Below are positions 21,101-34,100 of a DNA stretch of 64,000 bases, in pieces. Source of the DNA: Acanthochromis polyacanthus (Eukaryota > Chordata > Actinopteri > Pomacentridae); assembly GCF_021347895.1 (NCBI RefSeq), contig NC_067128.1, positions 138,010 through 202,009 on the forward strand. The letters run 5' to 3'. A model generated the notes under the pieces. That model did no database searches and was not told where the DNA came from. It saw nothing but the letters and a program-made list of their open reading frames with translations. The stretch's first letter is position 1. The number at the start of each line of letters is the position of its first letter. Position numbers and translations under genes: made by a program.

Positions 21101-24100
21101 TGCCATGATAATTGCATTTTTGACTTGTCTACCATCTTTGAATGTCCCTAGGATTTACAGTTTCCACCGAGCTCTGACTTGTGGGCAAACAATCAAAGCT
21201 AATATTAGCCACATCAGTTGCACAATGGATTTTCCTATTCTTGTGTCAACACTGGCATCAGTAATAAAAGTAATCCACTGAGCGTTCAGTTCGTCTGATG
21301 CTGGAAGTGCATTAAGACTCTTGTGTTTACAATTGCAGCCAACAGCAGCATTTGGTGTAGGGTTAGTGGTGGATGAATCCATCCACCCAATATCCAAAGT
21401 TAGCTAAAGCCTAAAGTCTAAGCAAGTAAACTAAACCACCATCCCTAGAGGGCAGGATTATACAAAGCTTGAGCTGGACAACTACTGGTTCTTTAGGTGG
21501 AACTTACCAGCTGAATATAATTCTGAGCTAGCAAGGTTAGTTAAAGCTAGCAGGCCATCTACTTGTAGTGGGGATTGAGGAGAGGGCATAATTGAGCATC
21601 TTTATATCTTAACAACTTTTACTTTAGACCTCCAAATTTATGACAAACACAACTGATAAACACAACACTACTTGATTTTCCCACTATGTGACTTCTCAGA
21701 CATCACTGTGCAGCCTAGCATCCTCACAGAGCAGCTAGCATAGTTTCACAATCTTAGCCCTGTTTGTGGATTTAGTGTGTATTAAGTACGTCGTTGATGC
21801 ATCTTTACTCACTTTGTCCAAGTTTGTAAGAATTTGAGTTTGTGTATTAAAGAATGCTTAGAATGCCTTTTTAATAGATGGGCAATGATGATTGACAACA
21901 AATTTCCAGAGTAGGTCCTAAATGAACAACATTACATCTGTTCGTGGTTGGATTTTCACTGAGATTCAATTTTGTACTGCAGGAGTGGAAGCACCATCGC
22001 TACTTATGCTGTCAGTGCTCCTTCTATTGAAAAAAATCAAACAGACGCACTAAAAACTGGCATATTTAAAGAGCTGGTCGCAGAATACCCTATGATATTT
22101 GACAGTAAGTCAGGCTTATACAGTTGCAGTTCATTTTAATGTCACATTTGCAAAATATTATTGTTTTATTCTATCAGAAGTATCTGATCTTTGTGTACAG
22201 ATTATTGTATAATAACTGGCTGAACGTTGTGTCTGCTTTATTTAAAGGCGAGACACCCTTACAGTTTAATCCAGATGAAGTATTTTTTGAGAAGAGTGTG
22301 ACTGTGACATGTGGCCCTCCACCAGAAGATCTCAGTTTTGGTACCAGCTGGACTGCAGAATGGAGGCGTGACGGCGAGCTCATCAATGAAGACACAGAGC
22401 ACAGCTTTTCAATTCAGGATGGAGCAGCAACATTAACTGTGTTGAGGTTTTTTATTACTGACAATGGTAAGAAATACATGGAGTGTAGTGTAGGCAGTGG
22501 TGACATTCTTAAATCACACACATCAAGAAGAAAAAAGTAGTGCAAAGGAGTGTTTTCTTGGTGCATTAACTTCTGCAAATTCAAAACAGTGCAGAAACCA
22601 ACACCAACGATGTCACTGTATTCATCATTTAGCCTGACACACAATTAATAATAAAAGAATATGTCTGACTGCAGTACAGCAATTTAACCTTTGTTCAAGA
22701 GTGTACCAAAAAATAAGTCTGCAGGTTGAAATGTATCAATATATACTGCCATACAAACAATGTTGTCACTGATTAAAGCACCAGTAGACTGCTTTCAGTA
22801 TGTCCTGCCATTCATGAATACATCCTAGTATTTGTCAGTCTGTTGTGTTACTGTGTGGTAAAACAGCAGTCAGATAAGAATCTAACACCTGCAGGGAGTT
22901 GAGAAAAGTCTTTTAGGAAATATGAATTCTCTTGGTATTAGTCTTTGCTAAAGGGTAGAGCACAAAGTAAAGAAACTGCAGTGTGGTGTATATCCCAAGA
23001 GCAAAACTATATTAACTCACCGTCACCAGTAAGCAAACTCTGGGGTTAAAAAATAAATTAAAAACTGAAGACAATATAAGAATACCAACAACTGCAGTTC
23101 CTTGAGGCTGGCTCCAAAAGCAAATCAATGCCCATCTCTACTGCAGAAATAAACATTCTCAAAATTGTTTTGGTCTCTGTAACTAATTTGCACATTCATG
23201 AAAACAATACAGGCGATGAACATTTATTAAACTCACCTGTTTAAAAATTATGCAGGTACCAAAAGTCCTGTCTGCCTCAGCTCAACTCAGCTTTACTTCT
23301 ACACTTATTGTTGAATTATCTGGGAGTTCAAAGTGAGACTAAAATCAATAGGTGGCATCACCGAGGCTCCACTGACCTAGATTCTTTCTTCTATTCTATC
23401 TCAGTTATTGTCACAGACTTACTATCCTGTAGCATTACAATCACAGGTAACACTGCTGTCAGCTCAGCAGCTCAGTGCATGATGTCTTCATCTAAAACAC
23501 CACAGAAACAATTAGAATGGCAGTAGGGTTCTCGCAGTACATGAGAGAAGTGCCCGGAGTGCTGCAGCATCTCGCCTGTTTTGCTGTTTTCCACTCTTCT
23601 GCATTTAATACATTTAGTAAATAATAAAGGAATTACGTTAGAATGCTGTATTGAGTCTAACTTGTCCTAATACCAAAATAACATGAATCTGCTAGGACGA
23701 ACGAGTAAAGTTTCAATATGTGATTACACTCGTGTATCCCTCTGGATGACGTTGTTTATCAGACTTAGTGCATTTACGCGTGTATATGTGTTACATTGTT
23801 TATTTATTTCTATCTAGAGTTCAGAATTGCATGACTCCTCTGACGAAGAGTATGTCCCAGACGCCCCAACATCTTCCTCCAGAGGACGGGCATCTAAACG
23901 AAGCCGTCAGGCGGGCTATGGAGGCCGTAGTCGGGGAGCGACGCGAGCACCCCGAGCCAAAAAACGTCCTGCAGTCTCTTGGCCTGACAAGCCGTGGGAT
24001 TGGTAACTTTTCTGGAAGTTGCTGAGCCCTGATGCTCTCTCCTCCACAAGCAAAACAAATGTGCGCGCGGTTGCGTAGTGCGTAGCTCGCCCACCTCTGC

Positions 24101-27100
24101 ATGGGCGTGCTTGCTGTGCGCGTAACCGTTGATTGACAGCATGACAAAGCTGAAGCTTGAACTTGATTGGTCGGCAGCGACCGGCGCTTTTTGGAATAAC
24201 ATGGGGGTCTATGAGAGGAAGGCGGAGCTCAGGAATAAATTTTCATATCGCGTTATTCTAACTTTATATTATAGTATCGAACTACACTAACACATTTAAT
24301 CTTTGTTGAACAATGATACATAAATTGAAAACAAATGGAAACTCCGGACACGAGCTTTAAGGGAAATCATCCATACCTCTCCGTCTTGTCAGCAGTGGTT
24401 TTAAAGACAACAGTATCTAGAGAGATGTGGGATTTGGAGTTACACTGATATGCTTTTACATGTGATGCAGCTCAGAGACTAATTTGCTAGCTACCCAGCA
24501 AACTTCCTGTGAATCAGTGTAAATGTCTGCCTACAGAATGCCTAAATTACTATTTTCAAATGAGGGATTTAAGATGAAACTCCCTTTTAGGACTACACAT
24601 GTATCAGAAGTTTATCAAACTGGATTAGGCTACTTACCATTAGATAACGTCAAGACGTCAGATGCATTTGTCAGAATGCGTTAAGCACCATTTTCACCAT
24701 CTAACCCATCATCCAAAAATGGCTAAAAGAACTTAATTTTAGCCATTTTTGTTGCACTTAAAACAACATGTAAGAGATTACACATAAACAAATGATACAA
24801 ATCTGCAGTGAAGAGGGGGAGGCAGACAGAGAGATCGCTGTAACACGACTTTATTTCCTTTCTGTTAGTGATCACCATAAATAACATCTTGAAAACTGTT
24901 ACACTGAAATGCAGGCCTACTTAGACAATTTGTGACCGGCTACTGAAACTGAATTAGGGTTAGGGTTAGGCTTGCGGTTAGCATAATGCATTTACTTACA
25001 GTTGCTGTAAGTACACTACACTACTCTACACTCTCACTTCATGTTGCAACTCACTTGCCACAACATGAAAGTGACCCACAAAACCACAAACCTGAAAGGA
25101 TTAAAGCATCACTTCACCTCAGGTTTAACCCTGAGTACTCTTGAAATTGTGACATGGATAAATCAATGATGGGGGATCTCTTTATAATTAGGGATCTTCA
25201 ACTGATACTTGATTGGCAATACTCATAATGATGATCACCTTTAATTTCAGGACTCTATGAATGCAAGCTGACACGGGCAGATAATTCAATTTTTCGACAA
25301 AGATCCAATGAAGTGTTCAATTTCAAAGAGGCACCACAGATTCAAGTGAACCCGGTCAGAGAGAATGTGCAGTGTGGGAGTGGAAATGTGACACTGCGGT
25401 GCTCTGTCAACAGTCCCTACAAGGTTGAGTTTCTGGGAATTCCTTCTGCAGGTAGTTGCATTTCTGTCTGCAGCTCCAAAAGGCTAATCAATCATTAGTA
25501 ATTGACCTTCTAATGACTGATTGATTTTCAAGCTTTTTGTAGATAGTAAATGTTTATATTGTACTTCTCTAAATTCAGTTTTGTTTTGTTTTTTCAGGTA
25601 CAGGTAATGTGGTCACATATCAGTTTCAAGTTCCTGCTGACTGTACAAACCAGGAAAGGAGGTTCACCTGTCGAACGATAACCAATCCAGTATTTGAAAA
25701 AGAAATTATACTGGAGCTTTCTGCAGAAGGTGAGTACTCATCCAAACTTTACAGCGCATTTAATACAATTAAACTCAAGATATGTTTTTATGTAATTACT
25801 GTAAATACTGACATGAAAACCTTCTTTCTCTCTAGAATTTGTATGTGATGATCGAAAATTTGGTGTTGGAACTTTAGATTTCAAGGCTGTAGCAGAGTGT
25901 GAAGACAACAAGGTGGGAGAAAGGACAGCAGTTTGTATGGCGAATGGTAAATTTGAAGATCAACAAGACAGCTGTGTTCTTCAGCCCGTCCAAGATCTGC
26001 TCGAGCAGTCTGAGGTGAGCTACTTCTCCAGCTCTTTCAGACACCCAATGATAGCATCAAGAAGAGCAAAATCAAAATCAAGGTTAACCCTAACCTTAGA
26101 CCTAACCCCTCCTTTTTGGCAGTGTTGAGGAATAGATTCTACATTAATTCAAATGAATCAAGTGGTCTGAAAGGAAACTAGACATCTGCATCTCATTCAG
26201 TCCTCAGACCTAAAAACTGTAGCTCATGAGTGAAGTCAGTCATTGAGCTTTTTGTCAGTGATATTTTCAAAATAAAGCATTTTGTTTATTTGTTGGAGAT
26301 TTTTTTCCTCTTCCAGATTTCTGCCATAAACACTTCAACACTTTCAGTTGAGTGAACGCTGGCGCTTTTGACTGCCACTACTCACCGGCAACTTTTAAGT
26401 GTTTTTTACGGTTTCTCCAGCCACATTTCAACCGTTGCTCTTCTCGGCTGGGAATCTTAACCCTCCTCTACCCTCTGATGCTCCTTACATCTGCTGTCTT
26501 TGGCATGTTCCTTAGTGATTGCTGTGATAGCAAGCTAACTACTGCCTGCCTGCTTGGCTCACCACCCAGCTCCACGTCTTTGGTTTTCTCTACCGGTTAA
26601 ATATGTGGGCTAGCAGGGCTTTTGTGTGGTCGCTACTGGTCTGGACTGTCCTGGTTCTTCTCCATCTACCGGTGGAGGGACTACTCCAGTTTTCACCGGG
26701 GGAGCTTCTCAGGGTCCGCTTCCAGCGGCACAGATCTCCTCCGGCAGCTCTGTGTCTCCACCCGGACATCGGCGTCCAGCAACGCCCGAGGTACAGCCAC
26801 TGTGGTTCTCGGTGGGGTTTCCACTTCACTGGCTCCAAAGGAATTACTTCCTTCTGGTCCTCCACTCGCCGATCACCCAGAAACACCGGCCGAACTGTCA
26901 ACCAGAGTGTGTTGGCCCGCCTGGCTAGGTCAGCTAATGCTCCTTTCTCCATCGACAACACTGGCGTCAGCTTCAGTCTGCTGAACATCCGCTCCCTCAC
27001 GGGCAAAGGCCATCTCGTCCAGGATCTCCTTACTGACCGTAAGCTCGATTTTCTCTGTTTAAATGAGACTTGGCAAATTCCTGGTGACTTCTCCCAACTT

Positions 27101-30100
27101 AATAACTCCACTCCTCCGGGGTTTGTTTACATTTGCAAACCTCGCGGAGGAGGCCGCAGAGGAGGTCTCGCGATACTGTACCACGAGAAGTGGAAGGTCG
27201 TTCCAGTTTCTCTGCCTCCTCTCTCATCATTAGAATGCCTGGCTTGTCAAATCTCTGGACTCACTCCCACAATCATCGCCACTTTGTAACATCCCCCCAA
27301 GCCTCACACTGACTTTTTAAATGAATTCTGTGGCTTTCTCACCCACCTTTCCTCTCTCTCCCCAAATGTTATTCTGCTGGGAGATTTCAACATACACATG
27401 GACAATATTGTTCTCCCCCTCACCAAAGACTTCTCATCATCACTCGACAGTTTTGGTTTTCAGCAGTTCTCTGACTTCCCCACACACATAAAAGGACACA
27501 TCCTGTACTTAATTTGCTGCTCCGGTCTCACCCCCTCCAACTGTACTGCCGATCAGCTCCTTATTACGGACCATTTCCTCCTCTCATTTGATGTCTCCTT
27601 CCATCTCTCCATTTCTAAGATCGCCCGTGCCATTGCATTCTGCAACATCAAGGACATTAACATTGACTCCCTCTCCTCCTCCTTCGCCACCTTGACACCA
27701 GACTCTTCCTCCACCCCTGACGATCTGGTCAACCTTTACAATAACTGCCTCACTAACATTCTCAACTCACTTGCTCCTGTCAAAACCCGCTCTGTTTACT
27801 TCACTCGGTCTGCTTCCTGGTTCACTCCCGATCTCTGTGCCATTAAATCCAAAAATGGACAGCTCGAAAGACTTTACAGGAAATCTGGTCTCACCATCCA
27901 CAAAGACATGTATACTGCTCAGCTATCTTATTACAAGGACTCAATTTCTCTAGCTAAATCAAAATACTACTCTGGACTCATCTGCTCAAATGCAGGCAAC
28001 ACAAAGACTCTCTTTTCCGTTTTCAATAGTCTCATCCAACCCCCCGACTCTCTACCCCTCCACCTCTACTCCCATAACACCTGTAATGCTCTCCTCCAAT
28101 TTTTCAACGAAAAGGTCTTAAAAATCCACCAACATCTTGGCTCCACAACCTCACCCCTCCCCTCCTCTGAACTTTCTCCACCCTGTCATCCATTTTCCAC
28201 TTTTGAACTCCCTGGTCCCTCAGTAATTTCAGAGTTTATCATCAAGTCCAAGCCTTCCACATGCCAACTGGATCCCCTCCCCACAGCCCTGGTCAAATCC
28301 TGCCTCCCCTTTCTGCTCCGCTTCATTTCAGCCATCATCCATTCCTCACTGTCCTCTGGTATTGTTCCCACTCCCTTCAAATCTGCAGCTGTCAGCCCTA
28401 TCCTTAAGAAGCCTGGTTCAGATCCCAACAATTTTAATGACCTTCGCCCCATTTCTCACCTTCCCTTCATCTCCAAAATCCTAGAGAAAATTGTTGCCTC
28501 TCAGCTCCACATCCATCTCACGCAAAACTCCCTCTATGAAAAATTCCAGTCCGGTTACCGTCCCCACCACAGCACTGAAACAGCCCTGATTAAGATCACA
28601 GACGACCTCCTTATGGCATCTGACTCTGGTTTACTTTCTATACTCATCCTCCTTGATCTGAGTGCAGCCTTCGACACTGTTTCCCATCCCATCCTCCTCA
28701 GTAGACTTTCTTCCATCGGCATCACTCACACCCCCCTTCACTGGTTTCACTCCTACCTCACTGGCCGCACTCAGTTCATTCAGCTCAAGTCCTTCACCTC
28801 ACAGCCCTCCCCCGTCACTTAAGGTGTGCCCCAGGGCTCCTTCCTGGGGCCCCTCCTCTTCATCATATACCTCCTCCCCCTTGGCAATATATTCCGTAAA
28901 TATGGTATCCACTTTCACTGCTTCGCGGATGACACCCAGCTCTATCTCTCCAGTAAACCTAACTCCACCCTCCCTCCCTCCTCCCTCACACACTGCCTTT
29001 CCGAGATCAAATCCTGGCTCACTGCAAACTTCCTCAAATTAAATAGTGATAAAACTGAACTACTTCTAGTTGGTACTAACTCCTCCCTATCCAAAGCTGA
29101 CAGTTTCTTCCTCACCATAGACAGCTCCACAGTGTCCCCCTCCCCTCAGGTAAAAAGTCTGGTTGTCATCCTCGACAGCTCACTTTCTTTTCACTCCCAC
29201 ATTAATAACGTCACTCGGTCTGCTTATTTCCACTTACACAATATTAATCGTCTCCGCCCCTCCCTCACCCCTCATACCACGGCCATTCTAGTTCACAGCC
29301 TCATCACCTCCCGTATAGATTACTGCAATTCCCTCCTCTTTGGTGTCCCCCAGAAGTCCCTTCATAAACTCCAACTGGTCCAAAACTCTGCAGCCCGTAT
29401 CATCACCCGTACTCCCGCCTTTCACCACATCACCCCCGTCCTCCAGCAGCTTCACTGGCTCCTGGTCCATTTCCGCATCATGTTTAAAATCCTTCTGTAG
29501 GGACTTCCGGCTTAGCGGGGTATGGGGTGAGACGCGTGTTGGAGAACTCCTGCAGAGATAATTTATTTACGTCATTTATCGGCACAGTTTTTATCACTCT
29601 TACGGCTTGGGCTTGAGCTAAACTCTCTTCAGCTCTGTTACTTAGGCCTTCTACAGCTAATATGCCTCAAAAGAACACTAAATCAGTAAATAACTCTCAG
29701 TCTAACCTGCGGCCTGGTGTTCGTGCTGTGCCCTCGCCCCTCGGTGATTCTCCTCCACCAGAGGTTACCCGCTGCACGCCGCCTCTTGCTGTCGATCTCA
29801 CCGAACTCAAATCTGAACTACTTCATGCTCTTCGGAATGATGTTACAGCTATATTCAAGACGGAGCTTCAAGCAGCGCTGAGTGACAATTTAACGTCTAT
29901 TAAGTCGGAACTGCTCACTCTTAAAACGGATCTATCTGTTAGTATTTCATCCATGAAATCAGATGTTGCTGGTCTCAAAGCTACCGTTACCGAGATGGAG
30001 CAGTCTCTTTCCACCTGTTCGGATGACATTGCAGCTCTTCAGAACAAAGTTTATGACTTGTCAAAAGAATGTGTGAGGCTGGACAACAAATGCGAGGATC

Positions 30101-31114
30101 TCGAGTCGAGGGCGCGCCGTCAAAACATCCGCATTATTGGTGTCCCAGAAGACGACCCCGCTTCTCTGTCTGCAGCCGGTGTGTCCAAGTTGTTGGTGGA
30201 AGCTTTCAAGTTGGACAAGGAGCCAATTGTTGACAGGGCACACCGAGCTCTAAGGCCAAAGCCCAAACCCGGTGAGCATCCCCGCGCTATAATAGCGAAG
30301 CTTCACTACTACACAGATTGCGCCGACATCCTCAGGAAAGCGAGAGAGTTGCAGCGTATTAAAGTACGCAACATGACAATCTCCGTCTTCCCGGACCACA
30401 CCGCTAGGACGGCGCGGGCTCGCGCCGCCTTTAACAATGTCCGCCGGCAGCTACGGGAAATAGAGGGAGTCCGGTTTGGTCTGCTGCATCCTGCCCGGCT
30501 GCGCATAACCCACGGAGGCCAGCAGCGGGACTTCACATCGCTGGGTGAAGCAATGGCATTCATCAAGACATTAAAAAAAGACACTGCACCTTAGTTTCCT
30601 GGGTTGATCCCTCCAACATGTCACAAAATATGACTCAAGCCCTGTGGTGAGTGGCTAAATTCATTATAAATGACTTTGTTATAATCTTTTCTTGGATATT
30701 GGCTGTCTATGGACACAAAACTGTTAAAATTCAGGTCTATTCAGGTTTCTCATAGACATGGCTTTTTTTATTATACTATATTCATATAGTTCCACGTTCC
30801 TGTGTTATTGTATCCACCATTGTGGCAATACATATATTATCCTCTGCTTCATTTCCTAGTCATTGCAGTCATAATTGGTTAACAGTTAAAATTAAAGCTC
30901 GGACTGCTGGTTTAGAGTGCCTTATATTTTATACACTAAGTTTTATTCTCTGCAGATGCTCATTTGTTGAACTTTGCTACATAGTCGAAAGCATCTTTTT
31001 TTGAGAATGGCTCCTTTTGGAGCCCGCACGGTTGTTCTTATTGTTTGGGGATTGGAACATCTCATGTGCGGGTGGGTGGGTGGTGGGTGTAGTTGTTTGG
31101 TTCTTGGGTCATGT

Positions 31115-31188
<74 letters not shown>

Positions 31189-34100
31189 GTTTGTATTTCA
31201 CCTTGGTTTGTTTTGTTTTTCCCTTTTTCCCTTCCCCTATGTCTCCTTTTGTGGTGGGTGAGACAGTTACATTATCTCTTAAACAACTCTGTGTATGAAC
31301 AATAGTAATTTGCACAACCCCGATATTGGCGCAGACATTAGATTCGTAAGTTGGAATGTTAAAGGCATGAATAATCCAATTAAGCGATCAAATGTGTTCT
31401 CACATTTAAAACATCTACAAGCTGACATAGTTTTCCTTCAGGAAACTCATCTGCGCAATAGAGATCAATTCAGACTTAAACGTCCATGGTTGGGGGATTT
31501 CTTTCATTCGAATTTTGATTCGAAATCAAGAGGTGTGGCAATTTTGGTTCACAAAAGAATTAATTTCTCTGTCTCCAAGACAGTAACAGATAAAAATGGT
31601 AGATTTCTGATTGTTGCAGGAACATTATATGGCAACCCCATACTGTTTGTAAATATTTATGCCCCTAATTTTGACGACCCTAATTTTACAGATAAGCTAT
31701 TTGGCAGCCTTCCTTTCTTAAATACTCATCTTTTGATAATTGGAGGGGATTTAAATTGTGTTATTGATCCTTCTTTAGACCGCTCAAATCCTCGTTCTTT
31801 GACACAGTCTTCTATGTCAAAACCAATTTCTGATTTTATGGCCAAAAATGGGCTTGTCGATCCTTGGAGGTTCTCCAACCCTCAAGCAAAGGAATTTTCT
31901 TTTTTTTCGCAAGTACATCAATCGTATTCACGCATTGATTATTTTTTTGTCGACGGCACCTTTCTCCCCAAAGTGACTTCCTCGTAATACCACCCAATTA
32001 TTATTTCAGATCACGCCCCTTTAACGGTAAATATTAAATTTTTTGATCGGCCCCGTTACTCCTCACCCTGGAGGTTTAATCCATTGTTGCTCTCTGATGA
32101 TGCATTTAATGTCCTAATATCATCCTCAATAGATGGTTTTATTGCTCTAAATAAAAAAGACTCAATCAGTTTTTCATTACTGTGGGAATCACTCAAAGCA
32201 TATTTGCAGGGTCAAATAATTTCTTACTCTGCATACTCTTATAAAACCCGTAGGGCTAAATTACAGGAACTCACAAATAAAATTTCAGACACAGATCGAC
32301 TAAATTCGGCTAACCCTACTCCTAATTTACTGAAGCAACGTCTTGACCTTCAATCAGAATTTGACCTAATAGCAACAACAGAAGCTCAACATCTTCTACT
32401 ACGTTCCCGCACCAATTATTATGAATATGGCAATAAATCAAGTAGATTATTGGCTCATCAATTAAAGAGACAAGCTTCATCCAGATTGATTCCTAGCATT
32501 AGAGATTCTACTGGTTCGCTCACCACTGATTCATCTGCTATCAATGCTGTTTTTAGATCTTATTATTCCTCTCTTTATAAATCAGAATTTCCACCTGATT
32601 CAGCAGAGATGACCTCTTTCTTCGAGAATCTCAATACTCCCATTGTGGATCCAGATGTAGCGAATGGGCTTGATGCTCCTCTTAGTTTGCAAGAAATTGT
32701 TGCAGCCATTAAATCTTTGCAAAGCAACAAGGCCCCTGGTCCCGATGGATTCGGTGTCGAATTTTTTCAAAAATTCACAGACAAACTAACACCTCTTCTT
32801 TTGGCAATGTATAATGAGTCTCTTGATCGTGGGTCATTGCCCCCGACCTTAACCCAGGCCTCTATAACCCTTCTTTTAAAGAAGGGCAAGGACCCTCAAT
32901 CTTGTATGTCTTACAGACCTGTGTCTTTATTGAATGTGGATGTCAAAATTTTAGCCAAAGTGCTAGCAACTCGTCTGGAAAAGGTTCTTCCTGTCATTAT
33001 ATCAGAAGAACAGAATGGTTTTATCAAAGGGCGCCAGCTTTCTTACAATGTTTGTACACTTCTGAATGTTATTTTCTCTAAAAATTCTTCTTTGCTCCCT
33101 GAAGTTGCTATCTTGATTGATGCCGAAAAGGCATTTGATCGTATTGAATGGAATTATCTCTTTGCTACACTTCATAAATTTGGATTTGGTAATAGATTGA
33201 TTATCTTGGATTAGACTTCTTTATACCTCCCCCCAAGCTAGCGTCCACACGAATGACACTCAAGTTATTTTATGTTATCTCGTGGCACTCGACAGGGGTG
33301 CCCTCTATCCCCCTTACTTTTTGCCCTAGCGATTGAGCCACTGTTGATAGCTTTAAAATCTCTTCCTCTTTTTCATGGAGTTTCTCGGTCTGATTTTGAA
33401 CTTAAATTGTCTCTTTACGCAGATGATTTGCTTTTATACGTATTGGACCCATTAACCAGTGTTACATCTATACTATGTCTGTTAAATAATTTCGGCTCCT
33501 TCTTTGGCTATAAAGTCAATCTTCATAAGAGTGAATGTTACCCCATAAACTCTCCTGCTTTACTTCTCAAACAATCCGATATTCCTTTTAAACTTAGCCT
33601 TTCGGGGTTTAGATATTTAGGAATAAACGTGACCCGCACTTTACCCTCTCTTTATGCCGCAAATTTTTCCCCACTGGTCAATCAGGTGAAGGCAGACTTG
33701 CAGAGGTGGAACTCTTTACCACTGTCACTGATTGGTAAAATCAGTGTAGAGAAAATGTCTGTTTTGCCTAAATTTCTTTTCCTGTTTCAATGCATTCCTT
33801 TGTTTCTACCCAAAGCATTTTTTAAATCGCTTCACCAAATGATCACCACTTTTTTATGGGGCGGTAAGACTCTCAAAGTGCGATATTCACTTTTGCAAAC
33901 GCTTAAATTTAATGGGGGTCTTGCATTACCCAATGTTATGTTTTACTACTGGTCAGCACACATTCATAAATTTATATATTGGCTTCAGGCTCCAGGATTA
34001 ATACGGTGTAGATTAGAGGCTCAATCACTTACTTCGTCTTCTTTGAGAGCCTTACTCTTCTCCTCCTTACCATTGAATCCCTCTAATTTTACAAATAATC

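Noticed and set aside
26315..26350. A possible extra receptor exon after a CCTCTTCCAG acceptor
   Set aside because: It gives about 12 residues and then a stop where the L2 begins, has no good donor, and exon 13 joins the exon at 36135 directly in phase 0 with a protein sequence that fits GPR116.
31050..31315. Open frames through the TA repeat on both strands
   Set aside because: Tyr-Ile repeats are the product of the dinucleotide run; the region is the L1 inter-ORF spacer.
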